From the NCBI GenBank assembly GCA_020636535.1, contig JACJXT010000011.1, positions 1,860,001-1,924,000 on the forward strand: a stretch of 64,000 nucleotides of DNA, read 5' to 3'. The notes under the pieces are model-generated. The model was not told the DNA's origin. It saw nothing but the letters and a program-made list of their open reading frames with translations, and searched no databases. Source of the stretch: Chitinophagales bacterium (GTDB lineage Bacteria; Bacteroidota; Bacteroidia; Chitinophagales; JADIYW01). This document shows positions 42,637 to 51,838 of this stretch, piece by piece (the first letter of the stretch is position 1; each line of letters starts with the position of its first letter). A program made the translations under genes and the position numbers.

Positions 42637-43263
42637 TTGAAGAAATCAAATCAGTGGAAACTAGGTTTACTAGTAGCAAATTTGTTTCCTTTAGTAGGTG
42701 TATTAGAACAGAATTGGTCACTATTCATTGTATTATATATTTATTGGTTTGAAACTTTAATACAGTCATTTTTTAATGCAGTCAAAATTATAAGTACACC
42801 AAACTATGTAGGTAAATGGAGCAAAGGCATTACTTACTTTATTGTTAGATTTGGTGTTTTTATTTTCTACTCTATTTTCTTAATAGTATTTATTGGATTT
42901 TTAGAACAGACTGATGAAGGAAGAATGCAAAATTTAATGGCAATTGCATTTAAAAATAAATTAGTAAATATAACCATACTTAATTTTATTATTTTTAATT
43001 TATTTGATTATATTTTCAACTACAAGCTATCGTTAAGTGCAGAAGAAAAACAAATGACTATAAAAAAATATACTGTTTTTTTTAATGCCAGAACTTTAGT
43101 AATGCATATTGTTATAATACTATGTGCTATAGTGTATAGTTTTCTTGCTAATAAAATAATACACAATAAAATTATAATAAATATTATTTTATTTTCAATA
43201 TTTATAGGAATTAAATCATTGGCCGATTTGTTTTCTAATTCATACGCAGAAAATATAAAATAA
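42637..43263 (+). CDS. Multi-pass membrane protein, DUF6498-like
   Basis: The 208-residue protein has about five membrane helices (LGLLVANLFPLVGVL, LFIVLYIYWFETLIQSFF, FIVRFGVFIFYSIFLIVFIG and two near the end). The first-helix pattern WSLFIVLYIYWFETLIQSFFN is the DUF6498 hallmark. The start appears to be TTG at 42637, with no ATG before the first helix. It is 10 bases after the aldehyde dehydrogenase and likely co-transcribed. Its role is unknown. Confidence 0.7.
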   Translation: MKKSNQWKLGLLVANLFPLVGVLEQNWSLFIVLYIYWFETLIQSFFNAVKIISTPNYVGKWSKGITYFIVRFGVFIFYSIFLIVFIGFLEQTDEGRMQNLMAIAFKNKLVNITILNFIIFNLFDYIFNYKLSLSAEEKQMTIKKYTVFFNARTLVMHIVIILCAIVYSFLANKIIHNKIIINIILFSIFIGIKSLADLFSNSYAENIK

Positions 43264-43334
43264 TTACTATAATTGTATTTATAATATATAATTTTTTCAT
43301 TAATTTATTGCTAGAAAACTTTATTTTAAAATGA

Positions 43335-44519
43335 CTATCCAATAACACCACTACCAATTAACTCGTCGTTGTGATACCAAGCTGCAAACTGACCTAAGGT
43401 AATACCTTTTTGTAGTGTTTCAAAGATTATATATAAACCATTTTCTTTTTTATACAAACAAGCTTTCTGTAATGGTTGTCTATATCTAATACGAACTAAA
43501 TATTCAGCTTGTTCATTATTATTTAGTTGTAAATCTTGTCGCAACCAATGTATATCTTCATTCGGAATAAATAAAGCTGGTCGATTTAATGCATAGTGCT
43601 GCTCTCCTGCTCCAAGATAAATAATATTATCTGTGGTATTGGTTTGTACTACAAATAATGGTTCTTTGTAACCACCAATGCCTAAACCTTTTCGCTGTCC
43701 AATGGTATAATAATGTGCTCCATTGTGTGTACCAATAATTTTGCCATCTTGTACAATAAATTGCTGAATTGTAGTTAATGCGTTCAATTCTTCATCATTA
43801 CAATTATTATACTTATAATTATATTTTATATTTTTATTATCAATAAGAATAACGCTACCTTGTTTTGGTTGCAATTGTTGTTGTAAAAAATCTGGTAACT
43901 TTACTTTACCAATAAAACACAAACCTTGCGAATCTTTTTTATTAGCAGTTACCAAATCTTGTTCGGTTGCAATAGCTCTCACTTCTGCTTTAGTTAAATC
44001 GCCTATTGGAAATAATGCTTTACTCAATTGCTCTTGGCTCACTTGACACAAAAAATAACTTTGGTCTTTATTATCATCTTTTCCTGCTAATAATTGATAA
44101 ATGGTTTTTCCATCTTTTTCAAAACTTGCTTTTCTACAATAATGACCTGTTGCTACAAAATCAGCACCAAGTGTTAAAGCATGCTTCAAAAAAACATCAA
44201 ACTTTATTTCTCTATTACACAATACATCAGGATTTGGTGTTCGTCCTGCTTCATATTCAGCAAACATATAATCTACAATGCGTTGCTTGTACTCAGAAGA
44301 TAAATCAATGGTTTGAAATGGAATACCTAATTTTTGTGCTACCAACAAAGCATCATTACTGTCTTCTACCCAAGGACAATCGCCTGCAATAGTAACTTCG
44401 CCATCGTGCCAGTTTTTCATAAACAAAGCAATGACTTCATAACCTTGTTGTTGCAACAAATAAGCACTAACACTACTGTCAACACCACCAGATAAACCAA
44501 CTACTACTCGTTTTTTCAC
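43335..44519 (-). CDS. mnmA: tRNA-specific 2-thiouridylase
   Basis: The 394-residue enzyme puts sulfur on U34 of tRNA-Lys, Glu and Gln. It has the PP-loop GLSGGVDSSVSAYLL (8-22), catalytic Cys101 in PDVLCNREIKFD, the second Cys in DSQGLCFIGK (about 200) and IGQRKGLGIGG. These residues allow the persulfide mechanism. The family's LF-MKNW segment (ALFMKNWHD) is present. It diverges from miaE, another tRNA-modification gene, with both promoter boxes in the 46-base gap. Confidence 0.96.
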   Translation of the reverse strand: MKKRVVVGLSGGVDSSVSAYLLQQQGYEVIALFMKNWHDGEVTIAGDCPWVEDSNDALLVAQKLGIPFQTIDLSSEYKQRIVDYMFAEYEAGRTPNPDVLCNREIKFDVFLKHALTLGADFVATGHYCRKASFEKDGKTIYQLLAGKDDNKDQSYFLCQVSQEQLSKALFPIGDLTKAEVRAIATEQDLVTANKKDSQGLCFIGKVKLPDFLQQQLQPKQGSVILIDNKNIKYNYKYNNCNDEELNALTTIQQFIVQDGKIIGTHNGAHYYTIGQRKGLGIGGYKEPLFVVQTNTTDNIIYLGAGEQHYALNRPALFIPNEDIHWLRQDLQLNNNEQAEYLVRIRYRQPLQKACLYKKENGLYIIFETLQKGITLGQFAAWYHNDELIGSGVIG

Positions 44520-44523
44520 ACTA

Positions 44524-44531
44524 CAAAATTA
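44524..44531 (-). promoter_or_regulatory. Candidate -7 box (TAATTTTG) of mnmA
   Basis: It lies 4 bases before the mnmA ATG on the minus strand; the message would be leaderless. Confidence 0.45.
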
Positions 44532-44552
44532 AAGATTAATAAGCAGATTGTT

Positions 44553-44560
44553 TAATTTTG
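44553..44560 (+). promoter_or_regulatory. Candidate -7 box (TAATTTTG) of miaE
   Basis: It lies 5 bases before the chosen ATG at 44566, again implying a leaderless transcript, and supports that start over one at 44548. Confidence 0.5.
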
Positions 44561-44565
44561 CTTTT

Positions 44566-45147
44566 ATGTTAGGATTAAAATTAGCGACTGATCCACGATG
44601 GGTGAATTTAGCAGAAAAATCTATTGAAGACATATTGACTGACCATGCTTATTGCGAACAAAAAGCTACATCAACTTGTATTGCCTTAATTCAATATTAT
44701 CCTGATAAAACATTTATGGTTGATAAATTAGTTCCTGTTGTGAATGAAGAATGGACACATTTTAGATTGGTACTAGATGAATTGAAGAAACGAAACTTAC
44801 AATTAGGCAAACAAAGAAAAGATGAATATGTTAATCAGTTGAATAAAATGATGACAAAGAGTGGTATTCAAGAAGATTTATTTTTAGATAGAATGTTACA
44901 AGCTGCTTTAATTGAAGCAAGAAGTTGTGAGCGATTTCGCTTATTGTCTTTAGATATTTCAGATGATAGCTTAAAGAAATTTTATCATAATTTAATGGTG
45001 GCAGAAGCAATGCATTATAGAATGTTCTTAGATATTGCTACGCATTACATTGACAAAGAAAAGGTAAAAAACCGTTGGCAAGAATGGCTTGACTACGAAA
45101 CGGAAGTACTTAATCATTTAGATTTGCGAGGCGATAGAATGCATTAG
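44566..45147 (+). CDS. miaE: tRNA-(ms2io6A37) hydroxylase, MiaE-like
   Basis: From the ATG at 44566 the protein has 193 residues, MLGLKLATDPRWV being the usual MiaE start. It is a ferritin-like four-helix diiron enzyme. Likely metal ligands are Glu31 (HAYCEQKAT), Glu62 and His65 (NEEWTHF), a Glu in EARSCERF, and Glu and His in AEAMHYRMF. MiaE hydroxylates the isopentenyl group on A37 of tRNA with oxygen. Its neighbour mnmA modifies U34. Confidence 0.92.
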   Translation: MLGLKLATDPRWVNLAEKSIEDILTDHAYCEQKATSTCIALIQYYPDKTFMVDKLVPVVNEEWTHFRLVLDELKKRNLQLGKQRKDEYVNQLNKMMTKSGIQEDLFLDRMLQAALIEARSCERFRLLSLDISDDSLKKFYHNLMVAEAMHYRMFLDIATHYIDKEKVKNRWQEWLDYETEVLNHLDLRGDRMH

Positions 45148-45214
45148 CCATTCGTGAATGATATTTATCATTGGACAAAAATAAATCAACTATTAATATT
45201 ACAAAAAACTTACA

Positions 45215-46126
45215 ATGGCAACATTAAATGAAATAAAAACTTATTTAATTGACTTACAACAAAACATTTGTACTGCACTAGAAACTGTTGATGGCAAAGC
45301 AAAATTTATTAGCGATAAATGGACAAGAGCTGAAGGTGGTGGTGGAGATACAAGAGTAATTAGCAATGGAAATGTGTACGAAAAAGGTGGCGTAAACTTT
45401 TCACATGTATTTGGCAAATTGCCTGAAGTAATTAAAACAGAAACTACCAATGCTAATTTTTTTGATGCTACAGGCGTATCGATTGTAATACATACTCAAA
45501 ATCCGTTTGTGCCAATTATACATATGAATGTGCGTTATTTTCAGATGAAAAAAGAGGAAAACAGTAACGAAATTGTAGATTGTTGGTTTGGTGGTGGAAT
45601 TGACCTATCTCCTGCTTATCCAAATGAAGTTGATACAAAATATTTTCATGAACAATTAAAAGCAGTCTGCGATAAACATGATAGTTCATATTATGAAAAA
45701 TTTAAACCATGGTGTGATGATTATTTCACTATACAACACAGAAATGAAATGCGTGGCGTAAGTGGTATTTTTTATGATCATTTACGACCAAATGAAACAA
45801 CAAGTAAAAGTCAATTTTTTGAATTTATGCAAAGTGTAGGCAATGCATTTGCTCCAATTTACACAGAAATATCAAACAGAAATAAAGAAAAAACATATAC
45901 TAAATTTAATAAAGAATGGCAAATGATTCGTAGAGGAAGATATGCTGAATTTAATTTGGTATATGACAGAGGCACTTCATTTGGTTTAAAAAGTAATGGC
46001 AGAGTTGAATCTATATTAATGAGTTTGCCACCACAAGCTATTTGGCAATACAATCAACAACCATTAGAAAATAGTGAAGAAGCAAAAGCACTAGCATTTT
46101 TTCAACCAAAAAATTGGATTAGTTAG
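45215..46126 (+). CDS. hemF: Oxygen-dependent coproporphyrinogen III oxidase
   Basis: The 303-residue enzyme catalyses the aerobic decarboxylation of coproporphyrinogen III to protoporphyrinogen IX. Motifs include EGGGGDTRVISNG, PIIHMNVRYFQM, the signature WFGGGIDLSPAYPNEVD, RNEMRGVSGIFYDHL and the Arg/Gly-rich RRGRYAEFNLVYDRGTSFGL. It implies aerobic life, as oxygen is the oxidant. Its 3' end overlaps the convergent VanZ-like gene by 8 bases. Confidence 0.97.
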   Translation: MATLNEIKTYLIDLQQNICTALETVDGKAKFISDKWTRAEGGGGDTRVISNGNVYEKGGVNFSHVFGKLPEVIKTETTNANFFDATGVSIVIHTQNPFVPIIHMNVRYFQMKKEENSNEIVDCWFGGGIDLSPAYPNEVDTKYFHEQLKAVCDKHDSSYYEKFKPWCDDYFTIQHRNEMRGVSGIFYDHLRPNETTSKSQFFEFMQSVGNAFAPIYTEISNRNKEKTYTKFNKEWQMIRRGRYAEFNLVYDRGTSFGLKSNGRVESILMSLPPQAIWQYNQQPLENSEEAKALAFFQPKNWIS

Positions 46127-46502
46127 CAATTTTACTATTTTGATGATATAAATAATATCCAATAGTAATGCCAACAATATTTGCTACAACATCATAAATG
46201 TCTGCACTTCGGTTGGCAATATAATTACCTTGTACAAACTCTATTAATAAACCAACACTAATACACCAAACAATTGCTATTAATTTTATATATTTATATT
46301 TTATATTACTAAATATTACCAATAATAACATAATACAATATATTGCTATATGTACTATTTTGTCGAAATAAATTTTATCTAGAAAATTATATTTGGGCAA
46401 TTCGCTACCTGGTAAAAAACAAATATAGAAAGTAATGCCTGTCCAAATTAGTGCAGGTAAAATTCTAATATAACTGTGTTTAAAGATTTGATTAGTGTCC
46501 AA
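46119..46502 (-). CDS. VanZ-like family membrane protein
   Basis: The 127-residue protein has four membrane helices and a VanZ-type pattern: PALIWTGITFYICFLPGSELP near the start, FDKIVHIAIYCIMLLLV, LIEFVQGNYIANRSADIYD and the last helix VVANIVGITIGYYLYH. It follows gcvH with an 11-base overlap, an arrangement often seen in Bacteroidota. No glycopeptide-resistance genes are near, so a resistance role should not be assumed. Confidence 0.85.
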   Translation of the reverse strand: MDTNQIFKHSYIRILPALIWTGITFYICFLPGSELPKYNFLDKIYFDKIVHIAIYCIMLLLVIFSNIKYKYIKLIAIVWCISVGLLIEFVQGNYIANRSADIYDVVANIVGITIGYYLYHQNSKIAN

Positions 46503-46875
46503 CTAATTCTGCGTAAGCGGTGCTATCCATCAAATCGTCTAAATCAGCAATATTGGTCATTTTTACTTTAACCATCCAACCATCACCATAAGGTTGGTTA
46601 TTAATTAATTCTGGTTGACTTGCCAATAGTTCATTTTGCTCTAAGATTTCTGCACTAACAGGTAAATACAAATCAGATACTGTTTTAACTGCTTCTACCG
46701 AACCAAAAATTTCATCTTTTTCTATTGTTTCACCTACTGTCTCAATATCTACAAAGATAATATCGCCTAGTTCGCTTTGAGCAAATTCAGTAATACCAAT
46801 TAAAGCAGTATCATCGTCTAGCACTTTAATCCATTCGTGTTCTTTGCTGTATTTTAAATCGCTTGGAAAATTCAT
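46492..46875 (-). CDS. gcvH: Glycine cleavage system H protein
   Basis: The 127-residue carrier protein has the lipoyl-lysine motif FGSVEAVKTVSDLYLP with Lys64. KYSKEHEWIKV at the start and GDGWMVKVKM near the end are typical. It shuttles the aminomethyl group between the P, T and L proteins; none of those is encoded in the window. Confidence 0.97.
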   Translation of the reverse strand: MNFPSDLKYSKEHEWIKVLDDDTALIGITEFAQSELGDIIFVDIETVGETIEKDEIFGSVEAVKTVSDLYLPVSAEILEQNELLASQPELINNQPYGDGWMVKVKMTNIADLDDLMDSTAYAELVGH

Positions 46876-46891
46876 ATTGTTTGTTTGATGT

Positions 46892-46899
46892 CAAAAATA
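46892..46899 (-). promoter_or_regulatory. Candidate -7 box (TATTTTTG) of gcvH
   Basis: On the minus strand TATTTTTG lies 16 bases before the gcvH ATG. Confidence 0.5.
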
Positions 46900-46985
46900 G
46901 TAAAAAAATAAAGACCATTTTATTTTTAGATAAATTTTGATTAGTTTTTTATTCAATCATCAAGTGAAAACACTTGATATGATGT

Positions 46986-47019
46986 AAAAAGCCAAAGTTT
47001 AATAAACTTTGGCTTTTTT
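46986..47019. terminator. Bidirectional-looking terminator between gcvH and the DUF1761 gene
   Basis: AAAAAGCCAAAGTTT (46986-47000) pairs with AAACTTTGGCTTTTTT (47004-47019). T-runs exist on both strands. It most likely ends the minus-strand DUF1761 gene. Confidence 0.88.
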
Positions 47020-47065
47020 GTTTTGTAATCTAGCTAGATTACTTTTTGTAGTGTACTAATAAGGT

Positions 47066-47563
47066 TTAAAACTGTACGGCATATTTACAAAGCAAGCCAC
47101 CCATTATTGCAAAACAGAAAAACCAATAGCCAAAATTGATAAAAATATACTTTACACTTTTTCTTTCAAATAGAGCATTGGTTGCTAAAACTGGTAAAAT
47201 AGTAAATACTGCTACCATTCCACCATGTAAAAAACCATGTCTAAAATATCTAAAGTTATTGCCTACTTTCGCCATAACAGTATCGTAGAGTGTTTTCATA
47301 TCTGGATTATCTAAAGTACCTTCAAAAGCACCAAAAATTCCAAATTGATGTATTGTTGCAAATTGCAAAGAGAATGCTAACATAATACTCAATAAAAAAG
47401 ACACACCAAAAACGACCAACATATTGCCTTGTTTTAAGTCTTCTTCTGTTAAGTTACAAGCTTTCATCCAAGCACTGCCAAGTGTTTTTGGATTGTACCA
47501 AATAAATCCTAATACCATTGGTACAAATGCTATTAAAATAATAGCTACAAAATTCATTTCCAT
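47066..47563 (-). CDS. DUF1761 family membrane protein
   Basis: The 165-residue protein has four hydrophobic helices. The first, FVAIILIAFVPMVLGFIWYNPKT, with the WYNP-type motif followed by LGSAWMKACNLTEEDL, is the DUF1761 signature. ATG codons at 47563 and 47557 are both possible starts (MEMNF or MNF). Its function is unknown. Confidence 0.8.
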   Translation of the reverse strand: MEMNFVAIILIAFVPMVLGFIWYNPKTLGSAWMKACNLTEEDLKQGNMLVVFGVSFLLSIMLAFSLQFATIHQFGIFGAFEGTLDNPDMKTLYDTVMAKVGNNFRYFRHGFLHGGMVAVFTILPVLATNALFERKSVKYIFINFGYWFFCFAIMGGLLCKYAVQF

Positions 47564-47787
47564 ATAATTACATTTTGAAGTAAATATATAGCATTTTTAT
47601 TATATCTGCTTTGAATTTGAAATTAGAGCTTTGTTGAAACTATTACTGCAAGTTACAAACTTGCTTTATTTATCATCGTAAGTTATGTTTTGCTAAACTT
47701 GCAACAGTGTAAATAGCGTAGATACTTTGCTTTGTTATACTTTGATTATAGATACTGAAACAAGTTCAGTATGATAACTCCAAAAAA

Positions 47788-48978
47788 CTATGCTACTGCT
47801 TTGTTTACTAATTCGGCAGCTTCGCTTAATAGAATAGCAGATTCTACTTTTAGACCAGAATCGTCTATCATTTTTTTAGCAATATCAGCATTTGTTCCTT
47901 GTAGTCTAACTATAATTGGAATATTAATAGAACCAATATTTTTGTACGCATCAATTACACCTTGTGCTACTCTATCACAACGAACTATTCCACCAAAAAT
48001 ATTAATTAAAATCGCTTTTACATTTTTGTCTTTCAATATAATTCTAAAAGCTTTTTCTACTCTTTCTGCATCTGCTGTACCACCAACATCTAAGAAATTT
48101 GCAGGTTCGCCACCACTTAATTTAATAATATCCATAGTAGCCATTGCCAAACCAGCACCATTTACCATACAGCCAACATTGCCATCTAATTTTACATAGT
48201 TTAAGCCAACTGCATTTGCTTCTACTTCAGTTTCATCTTCTTCTAGTAAATCTCTTTGTGCTTCTAACTCTGGATGTCTATACAAAGCATTATCATCTAA
48301 ATTTACTTTACAATCTACAGCTATAATTTGATCGTCAGAAGTTTTTAAAACTGGATTTATTTCAAACAAAGACGCATCATTATCAACATAAGCTTTGTAT
48401 AAATTGGTAATGAATTTTACCATGTCTTTATAAGCATTGCCACTTAATCCTAAGTTAAATGCAATTCTTCTAGCTTGAAATGCTTGTAAGCCAACAGCAG
48501 GATCAATCCACTCTTTAAAAATTTTATCTGGAGTATGTTCTGCTACTTCTTCAATATCCATTCCACCTTCTGTAGAATAAATAATAGCATTGCACTCTTT
48601 CATTCTATCTAACAAAACAGATACATAAAACTCTTTTGTAGGCGAAGCACCTTCGTAGTAAACATCTTCTGCTATTAAAACTTTATGTACTACTTTTCCT
48701 TGTGGACCAGTTTGTGGTGTAACTAGCGTCATGCCTATAATTTTTTCGGCATTCTCTTTTAATTTGTCTAAATTAGGCGAAAACTTAACGCCACCACCTT
48801 TTCCTCTTCCACCAGCATGTATTTGTGCTTTTACAACGACACCTGCTCTTTTATTTTTTTCTTCAATAGCTTTTCCAGCTGCTACAGCTTCTTCAACTGT
48901 TGTTGCTACTGTGCCTTCTTGTATTTTTACGCCGTATTTTTGTAATAACGCTTTACCTTGATATTCGTGTAAATTCAT
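47788..48978 (-). CDS. sucC: Succinate-CoA ligase (ADP-forming) subunit beta
   Basis: The 396-residue subunit has an ATP-grasp domain (MNLHEYQGKALLQKYGVKI, QIHAGGRGKGGGVK) and the CoA-ligase domain (GLNYVKLDGNVGCMVNGAGL, INIFGGIVRCDRVAQG). It carries out the substrate-level phosphorylation step of the citric acid cycle. sucD is not adjacent, which is common in Bacteroidota. The start is supported by a -7 box 5 bases upstream. Confidence 0.97.
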   Translation of the reverse strand: MNLHEYQGKALLQKYGVKIQEGTVATTVEEAVAAGKAIEEKNKRAGVVVKAQIHAGGRGKGGGVKFSPNLDKLKENAEKIIGMTLVTPQTGPQGKVVHKVLIAEDVYYEGASPTKEFYVSVLLDRMKECNAIIYSTEGGMDIEEVAEHTPDKIFKEWIDPAVGLQAFQARRIAFNLGLSGNAYKDMVKFITNLYKAYVDNDASLFEINPVLKTSDDQIIAVDCKVNLDDNALYRHPELEAQRDLLEEDETEVEANAVGLNYVKLDGNVGCMVNGAGLAMATMDIIKLSGGEPANFLDVGGTADAERVEKAFRIILKDKNVKAILINIFGGIVRCDRVAQGVIDAYKNIGSINIPIIVRLQGTNADIAKKMIDDSGLKVESAILLSEAAELVNKAVA

Positions 48979-48982
48979 GGTT

Positions 48983-48990
48983 CAAAAATA
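48983..48990 (-). promoter_or_regulatory. Candidate -7 box (TATTTTTG) of sucC
   Basis: On the minus strand it sits 4 bases from the ATG; the transcript would start at or just before the initiation codon. Confidence 0.5.
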
Positions 48991-49052
48991 AAATACATTC
49001 TTCAATTAACCTAATGTATTTTGTTTCATTATTACAAATGCTAAATAAAAAG

Positions 49053-49060
49053 TAAATTTG
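49053..49060 (+). promoter_or_regulatory. Candidate -7 box (TAAATTTG) of the DUF3822-rsmD pair
   Basis: It fits TAnnTTTG and lies upstream of the TTG start used for the DUF3822 gene. Confidence 0.45.
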
Positions 49061-49106
49061 TACAAAATTAATTGCCATTAATACACCTATTGAATATTTA
49101 AAGCGA

Positions 49107-49856
49107 TTGGATAATGCTGTACTGCAAATTTATTTAAGTGAGCATGTTTGCATTGTTGCAATTGTTGATGCGTCTATTAATAAATTAGTAGAGATTAAGT
49201 ACTTTTTTTATACTACAATGGGTGAAATAAGTGCTGCTTTAAGTAGTGTTTTGATGGTTGATTTTAAACAAGTAAAAGTTTGTTTTCAAACAGAACAATT
49301 TGTGTTGTTACCAAATGAAACTGCAAATGCCAAATATATTTTTAGTCAACTTGGTATAGATGTAGCAAATGATGCTTCGATTCTAAGTAATGAAATTAGT
49401 AACAAACATATTTATTATATTGTTCCGAATGATATTATTGCTTTTTTCGACAATCGATTTAAAGCAATACAATGGTTGTACGGACAAACTGGTTTGATTA
49501 ATAGAAAAAATCAATCCATTAATAAAAAAATAGTAAATATTTATATTGAACAGTCGATATTAGGTATTGCAATTAAAGAACAATCAGATATTTTATTTTT
49601 TAATTTATATAATATTATTGAAAAGGAAGATGTATTGTATTATATACAATTAGTTTTTAAACAACTAGCGTTAGATAATGAAACGCAAGTAATTAATGTT
49701 TACGGATTTATAGAAGAGCAATCGCCAATTTATACTTTATTATATGATTATTTTAGACAAATTGAAATTGATAGAACTATAAAAAGAACAGCCAATTTAT
49801 TATTTAACGATGATGAACAAACACTAAATTATTTTGTAAATTTACTATTTGTTTAA
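49107..49856 (+). CDS. DUF3822 family protein
   Basis: The protein of about 249 residues precedes rsmD with an overlap, the setting in which DUF3822 proteins are found throughout Bacteroidota. Strand and helix alternation (LSEHVCIVAIVDASINKLVE, then IYYIVPNDIIAFFDNRF) suggests an actin-like or pilM-like fold. The first in-frame start codon is TTG at 49107. The frame is open back to 49056 without ATG, so a non-standard start such as ATT at 49077 or 49089 cannot be excluded. Its exact function is not known. Confidence 0.75.
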   Translation: MDNAVLQIYLSEHVCIVAIVDASINKLVEIKYFFYTTMGEISAALSSVLMVDFKQVKVCFQTEQFVLLPNETANAKYIFSQLGIDVANDASILSNEISNKHIYYIVPNDIIAFFDNRFKAIQWLYGQTGLINRKNQSINKKIVNIYIEQSILGIAIKEQSDILFFNLYNIIEKEDVLYYIQLVFKQLALDNETQVINVYGFIEEQSPIYTLLYDYFRQIEIDRTIKRTANLLFNDDEQTLNYFVNLLFV

Positions 49857-49857
49857 T

Positions 49858-50406
49858 ATGAGAATTGTATCTGGAAAACTGAAAGGCAAACATTTTTATC
49901 CTCCCAAAAATATACCAGCAAGACCAACCACCGATATTGCTAAAGAAGCATTATTTAATATTATATGGAATAATTTTGATTTTGAGGAAATAAAGTTTTT
50001 AGATTTATTTGCTGGAACTGGAAATATTGGTATGGAAATGTATTCGAGAGGTTGTACTCAAATTACTTCGGTCGATTTATCGCCTATTAGCATTGGTTTT
50101 ATTCAAAAAATGAGTAAAGAAGTCAATATTCCTAATCATATTATTATTAAAGGTGATGCTGTTGCATTTGCTAAAAATGCTATGCAGACTTACGATTTAA
50201 TTTTTGCAGGTCCACCATATAAATTAGAAGTCATTGATGACATTCCAAACATTATCCTAGAAAAAAACATATTGGATAAAGCTGGTTGGTTTATTTTAGA
50301 AACATCTGCTAATCACGATTTTTCTAATCATCCGAATTTGTTGCAAGTAAGAAATTACGGACAAACACATTTTTGGATTTTTACACACGAACAGTTTTCA
50401 GAATAA
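49858..50406 (+). CDS. rsmD: 16S rRNA (guanine966-N2)-methyltransferase
   Basis: From the ATG at 49858 the protein has 182 residues; a frame start 9 bases earlier adds MFN only. It has the RIVSGKLKGKHFYPP start of RsmD, the SAM-binding DLFAGTGNIGMEMYSRG (49-65) and DLSPISI. The catalytic (D/N)PPY motif is replaced by GPPY (Gly118), a one-base change that could affect activity. The normal acidic or Asn residue helps orient the guanine amino group. The gene runs directly into a truncated IS5-like copy 18 bases after its stop, but the coding sequence itself ends normally (EQFSE). Confidence 0.88.
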   Translation: MRIVSGKLKGKHFYPPKNIPARPTTDIAKEALFNIIWNNFDFEEIKFLDLFAGTGNIGMEMYSRGCTQITSVDLSPISIGFIQKMSKEVNIPNHIIIKGDAVAFAKNAMQTYDLIFAGPPYKLEVIDDIPNIILEKNILDKAGWFILETSANHDFSNHPNLLQVRNYGQTHFWIFTHEQFSE

Positions 50407-50423
50407 CTTTCTATACTTAGATT

Positions 50424-51621
50424 TATTAGCAGACAGTATATGCGATACACGCGTAAAGAAAGTTAAACAAGTTTTCTTTACACAAATTAACCAGTTAATA
50501 GATTGGCAACAAATTAGTACAGTAATAGATAAGTATTACACCAAAGGCACAAGTGCAACAGGCAAGCCAAGTTATGATGGATTGTTATTATTCAAAATCT
50601 GTTTACTACAAACATGGTACGGACTAAGTGATTACGAAGTAGAAGACAGAATAAATGACAGCCTCTCCTTTAGTTCTTTCTTAGAATTAACCATAGACCA
50701 AACCTCACCAGACCATAGTACCATAAGCAGATTTAGAACAGCAATGACAGGAGCAGGAGCATATGATGAACTATTAAAACAGATAAACAAACAATTAGAA
50801 AGGCATCAAATACTAGTAAAGACAGGAGCTATAGTAGATGCCAGTATAGTAGAAACACCATTAAAACCCAAAGGAAAAAGTAATTATGAGCTTGAAGCAC
50901 AACAACAACAACAAGAGCAATCACAAGAAGTACCAACAAAGACGGTAGAAAAAAAATACAGTACAAGTGTAGACATAGAAGCAGCATGGATAAAGAGAGG
51001 CAAACAACTAAAATATGGCTATAAGAAACACTATGTAACAGACAACGAAGGATTAGTATTAGGCGTATTAACCACCAAAGCAAGTGTAAATGAAATTAGT
51101 AATCTAGAAACGGTATTAAAAACAGCAGACTTACCAAAAGACATAGCAGTAAAAGCAGACAAAGGTTATCAATCAGAGAAGAATAATGAATTGTTAAAGA
51201 CATTAGGATTAAAAAATAACATATTAAAAAAAGCAACTAAAAATAAAGCATTAACACAAGCCCAAACAGATTATAACAAACTAATAAGCAAAACCAGATA
51301 TAAAATAGAACGCACTTTTGGCAGTATAAAAAGATGGTTTAACGGCGGTATAGCAAGATACAGAGGCATAGCCAAGATGCACACACAAAACATAATGGAA
51401 GCCATAGCATATAATTTATACAGAAGTCCAGGGATACTTATGTCCAAAGCATAAAAAAGCGAAGAAAAGTAAAAAAAAAGAGTACTAAACAAACAAAAAT
51501 CAATCAAAAAAGATAAAAAATAACAAAATAAGCCAATAAAACAAACAAATTAAAATATAACAAATATAAACTAATGAATATAATAAATAAAAAACAAAAA
51601 TTTCACCTTTTGCAACGGTCT
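50424..51621 (+). mobile_element. IS5-like insertion sequence, 5'-truncated copy
   Basis: It matches the complete copy at 55544-56840 almost base for base, but in opposite orientation. It begins abruptly at ATTAGCAGACAG; the left terminal repeat and the first eight codons of the transposase are missing. The right end TTGCAACGGTCT (51610-51621) is intact. The left break is 18 bases after rsmD, so a deletion removed the element's end and any DNA between it and rsmD. Confidence 0.88.
50426..51454 (+). pseudogene. IS5-family transposase lacking its first eight codons
   Basis: The frame continues from residue 9 (LADSICDTRVKK) to the normal end MSKA, with no internal stop or frameshift. Differences from the intact copy are few (for example SLSFSSF in place of SISFSTF). 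No ATG is in frame near the break; a TTG at 50582 would remove about 60 residues including part of the N-terminal domain. It is probably inactive but could be mobilised by the intact copy only if both ends existed, which they do not. Confidence 0.85.
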
Positions 51622-51624
51622 CAA

Positions 51625-51797
51625 ATAGTTTGTCGGTATAAATAATTATACTTAAGTTGTTTATTGGTAGCTTCTATTAAAGAATTAGAAAAAATAATAT
51701 CTTTTTGAGCAATTAAATGGTTTATACCATCAATATTGGCTAGTAGTTTATTTTCACTTCCATCATCTGTTAGTAAGTTTGGTTTTCTATTTTAAAA
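51625..51797 (-). pseudogene. Fragment of an integrase-core (rve) transposase
   Basis: Minus-strand translation gives RKPNLLTDDGSENKLL, then NHLIAQKDIIFSNSLIEATN and KQLKYNYLYRQTI. The DDGSEN and NSLIEATNK strings match the second Asp and the Glu of the rve/DDE core. There is no start and both flanks are lost: it ends at the right end of the truncated IS5-like copy and stops being recognisable near 51797. Confidence 0.75.
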
Positions 51798-51838
51798 TAA
51801 ATTAGTTTTTAAAATAATAATCTTACTACAAAAAAAGT

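Noticed and set aside
46119..46502. Glycopeptide resistance from the VanZ-like gene
   Set aside because: No other van genes; the VanZ-like family is widespread and mostly unrelated to resistance.
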